The translations under genes and the position numbers were made by a program. A stretch of 14,954 nt of DNA from Helicobacteraceae bacterium (lineage in GTDB: Bacteria > Campylobacterota > Campylobacteria > Campylobacterales > SZUA-545), in contig JAISRI010000031.1 of the NCBI GenBank assembly GCA_031273735.1, positions 1 to 14,954 on the forward strand, read 5' to 3'. The notes below the pieces were generated by a model, which saw nothing but the letters and a program-made list of their open reading frames with translations, searched no databases and was not told the origin of the DNA. Shown here one piece after another: positions 14,758 through 14,954 of this stretch (position 1 is its first letter; each line of letters begins with the position of its first letter).

Positions 14758-14954
14758 AACCGTGTTTGTTAGTTTTACTAAATAAAAGATTGTCGCATTA
14801 TGAAGACCGCTTTCAGCGCGAAAATCCTGCAAATGCAGTCATTCCCGCGACTTTAGCGTAGCCCCGCATTTCTCCGCAATAACGCCGCCAAAAGCGCGGC
14901 TTTTCGCAAGCAGGGCGTAAATCCTCCGCGCCTTGCGCTCCTCCGCTTTGCTTT

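Larger units (their letters stand above)
14457..14848. repeat. Cluster of ATTCCCGC/GCGGGAAT interspersed palindromic repeats
   Basis: ATTCCCGC occurs at 14460, 14481, 14738 and 14841 (three times preceded by GTC as GTCATTCCCGC), and its complement GCGGGAAT at 14538, 14667 and 14750. The opposed copies form nested stems: 14481-14488 with 14538-14545, and ATTCTCGC at 14617-14624 with 14667-14674 (one mismatch). The outward flank is often TCCAAAT/TTTGGATT. The layout is like the REP, dRS3 or MITE-type elements scattered in many proteobacterial genomes. Confidence 0.85.
14402..14954. other. Non-coding region with palindromic repeat cluster
   Basis: About 550 bp to the window edge with no credible gene on either strand; the open frames here are short, repeat-derived and lack ribosome-binding sites. 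Most of the stretch is made of short inverted and direct repeats (listed separately). Composition is GC-rich in the repeats and AT-rich between about 14760 and 14800. The last ~80 bp (CTCCGC/GCGCTC-rich) look like further repeat copies continuing past the edge. No tRNA or rRNA was seen. Confidence 0.75.

Noticed and set aside
14457..14848. Terminal repeat cluster as a CRISPR array or a set of intrinsic terminators
   Set aside because: Spacing is irregular, copies face both ways, and the stems have no following T-tracts.

Overview
The window looks like a chromosomal segment of a Campylobacterota (epsilonproteobacterial) genome, probably an unusual lineage. Both enzymes of the carboxyspermidine route to spermidine are present (a saccharopine-dehydrogenase-like carboxy(nor)spermidine dehydrogenase and NspC). 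dnaJ lies close to recR, as I recall for Campylobacter, and Rho has an epsilonproteobacterial-looking P-loop (PPRSGKTE). The base pattern is striking: CGATCG and the octamer GCGATCGC recur throughout, a habit best known from cyanobacterial HIP1, although no gene here looks cyanobacterial. Coding density is high until the last ~550 bp.

Layout. (1) 15-5730, minus strand: seven tightly packed genes, read right to left: carboxyspermidine dehydrogenase, flavin-reductase-like protein, nspC, a 65-aa coiled-coil protein, an FRG-domain protein, a one-helix membrane protein and an M23 murein peptidase. Junctions range from an 11-nt overlap to a 22-nt gap, so one transcript is likely, driven from 5731-5827. 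(2) 5828-8069, plus strand: a small three-helix membrane protein, an exported TraB/GumN-family protein with a fresh 63-bp in-frame tandem duplication, and an unrecognised protein whose C-terminus resembles Imm40-type immunity proteins. (3) 8082-11256, minus strand: an AT-rich orphan gene, a YbiT-type ABC-F ATPase and dnaJ. (4) 11318-13290, plus strand: recR and rho. (5) 13349-14365, minus strand: an exported protein made almost entirely of TPRs. (6) 14402-14954: no gene, but a cluster of interspersed palindromic repeats built on ATTCCCGC/GCGGGAAT.

Functionally, most of the window is housekeeping: polyamine synthesis, wall hydrolysis, chaperone, ribosome-associated ATPase, recombination repair and transcription termination. 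The accessory elements are the FRG protein embedded in the polyamine/peptidase run, the Imm40-like gene and its AT-rich convergent neighbour, and the terminal repeat cluster. Several start regions share a -10-like GCTAYAAT element. I saw no tRNA, rRNA, CRISPR array, transposase or phage gene. No complete defence or other new system is demonstrable; the FRG cassette is the best candidate for something undescribed.
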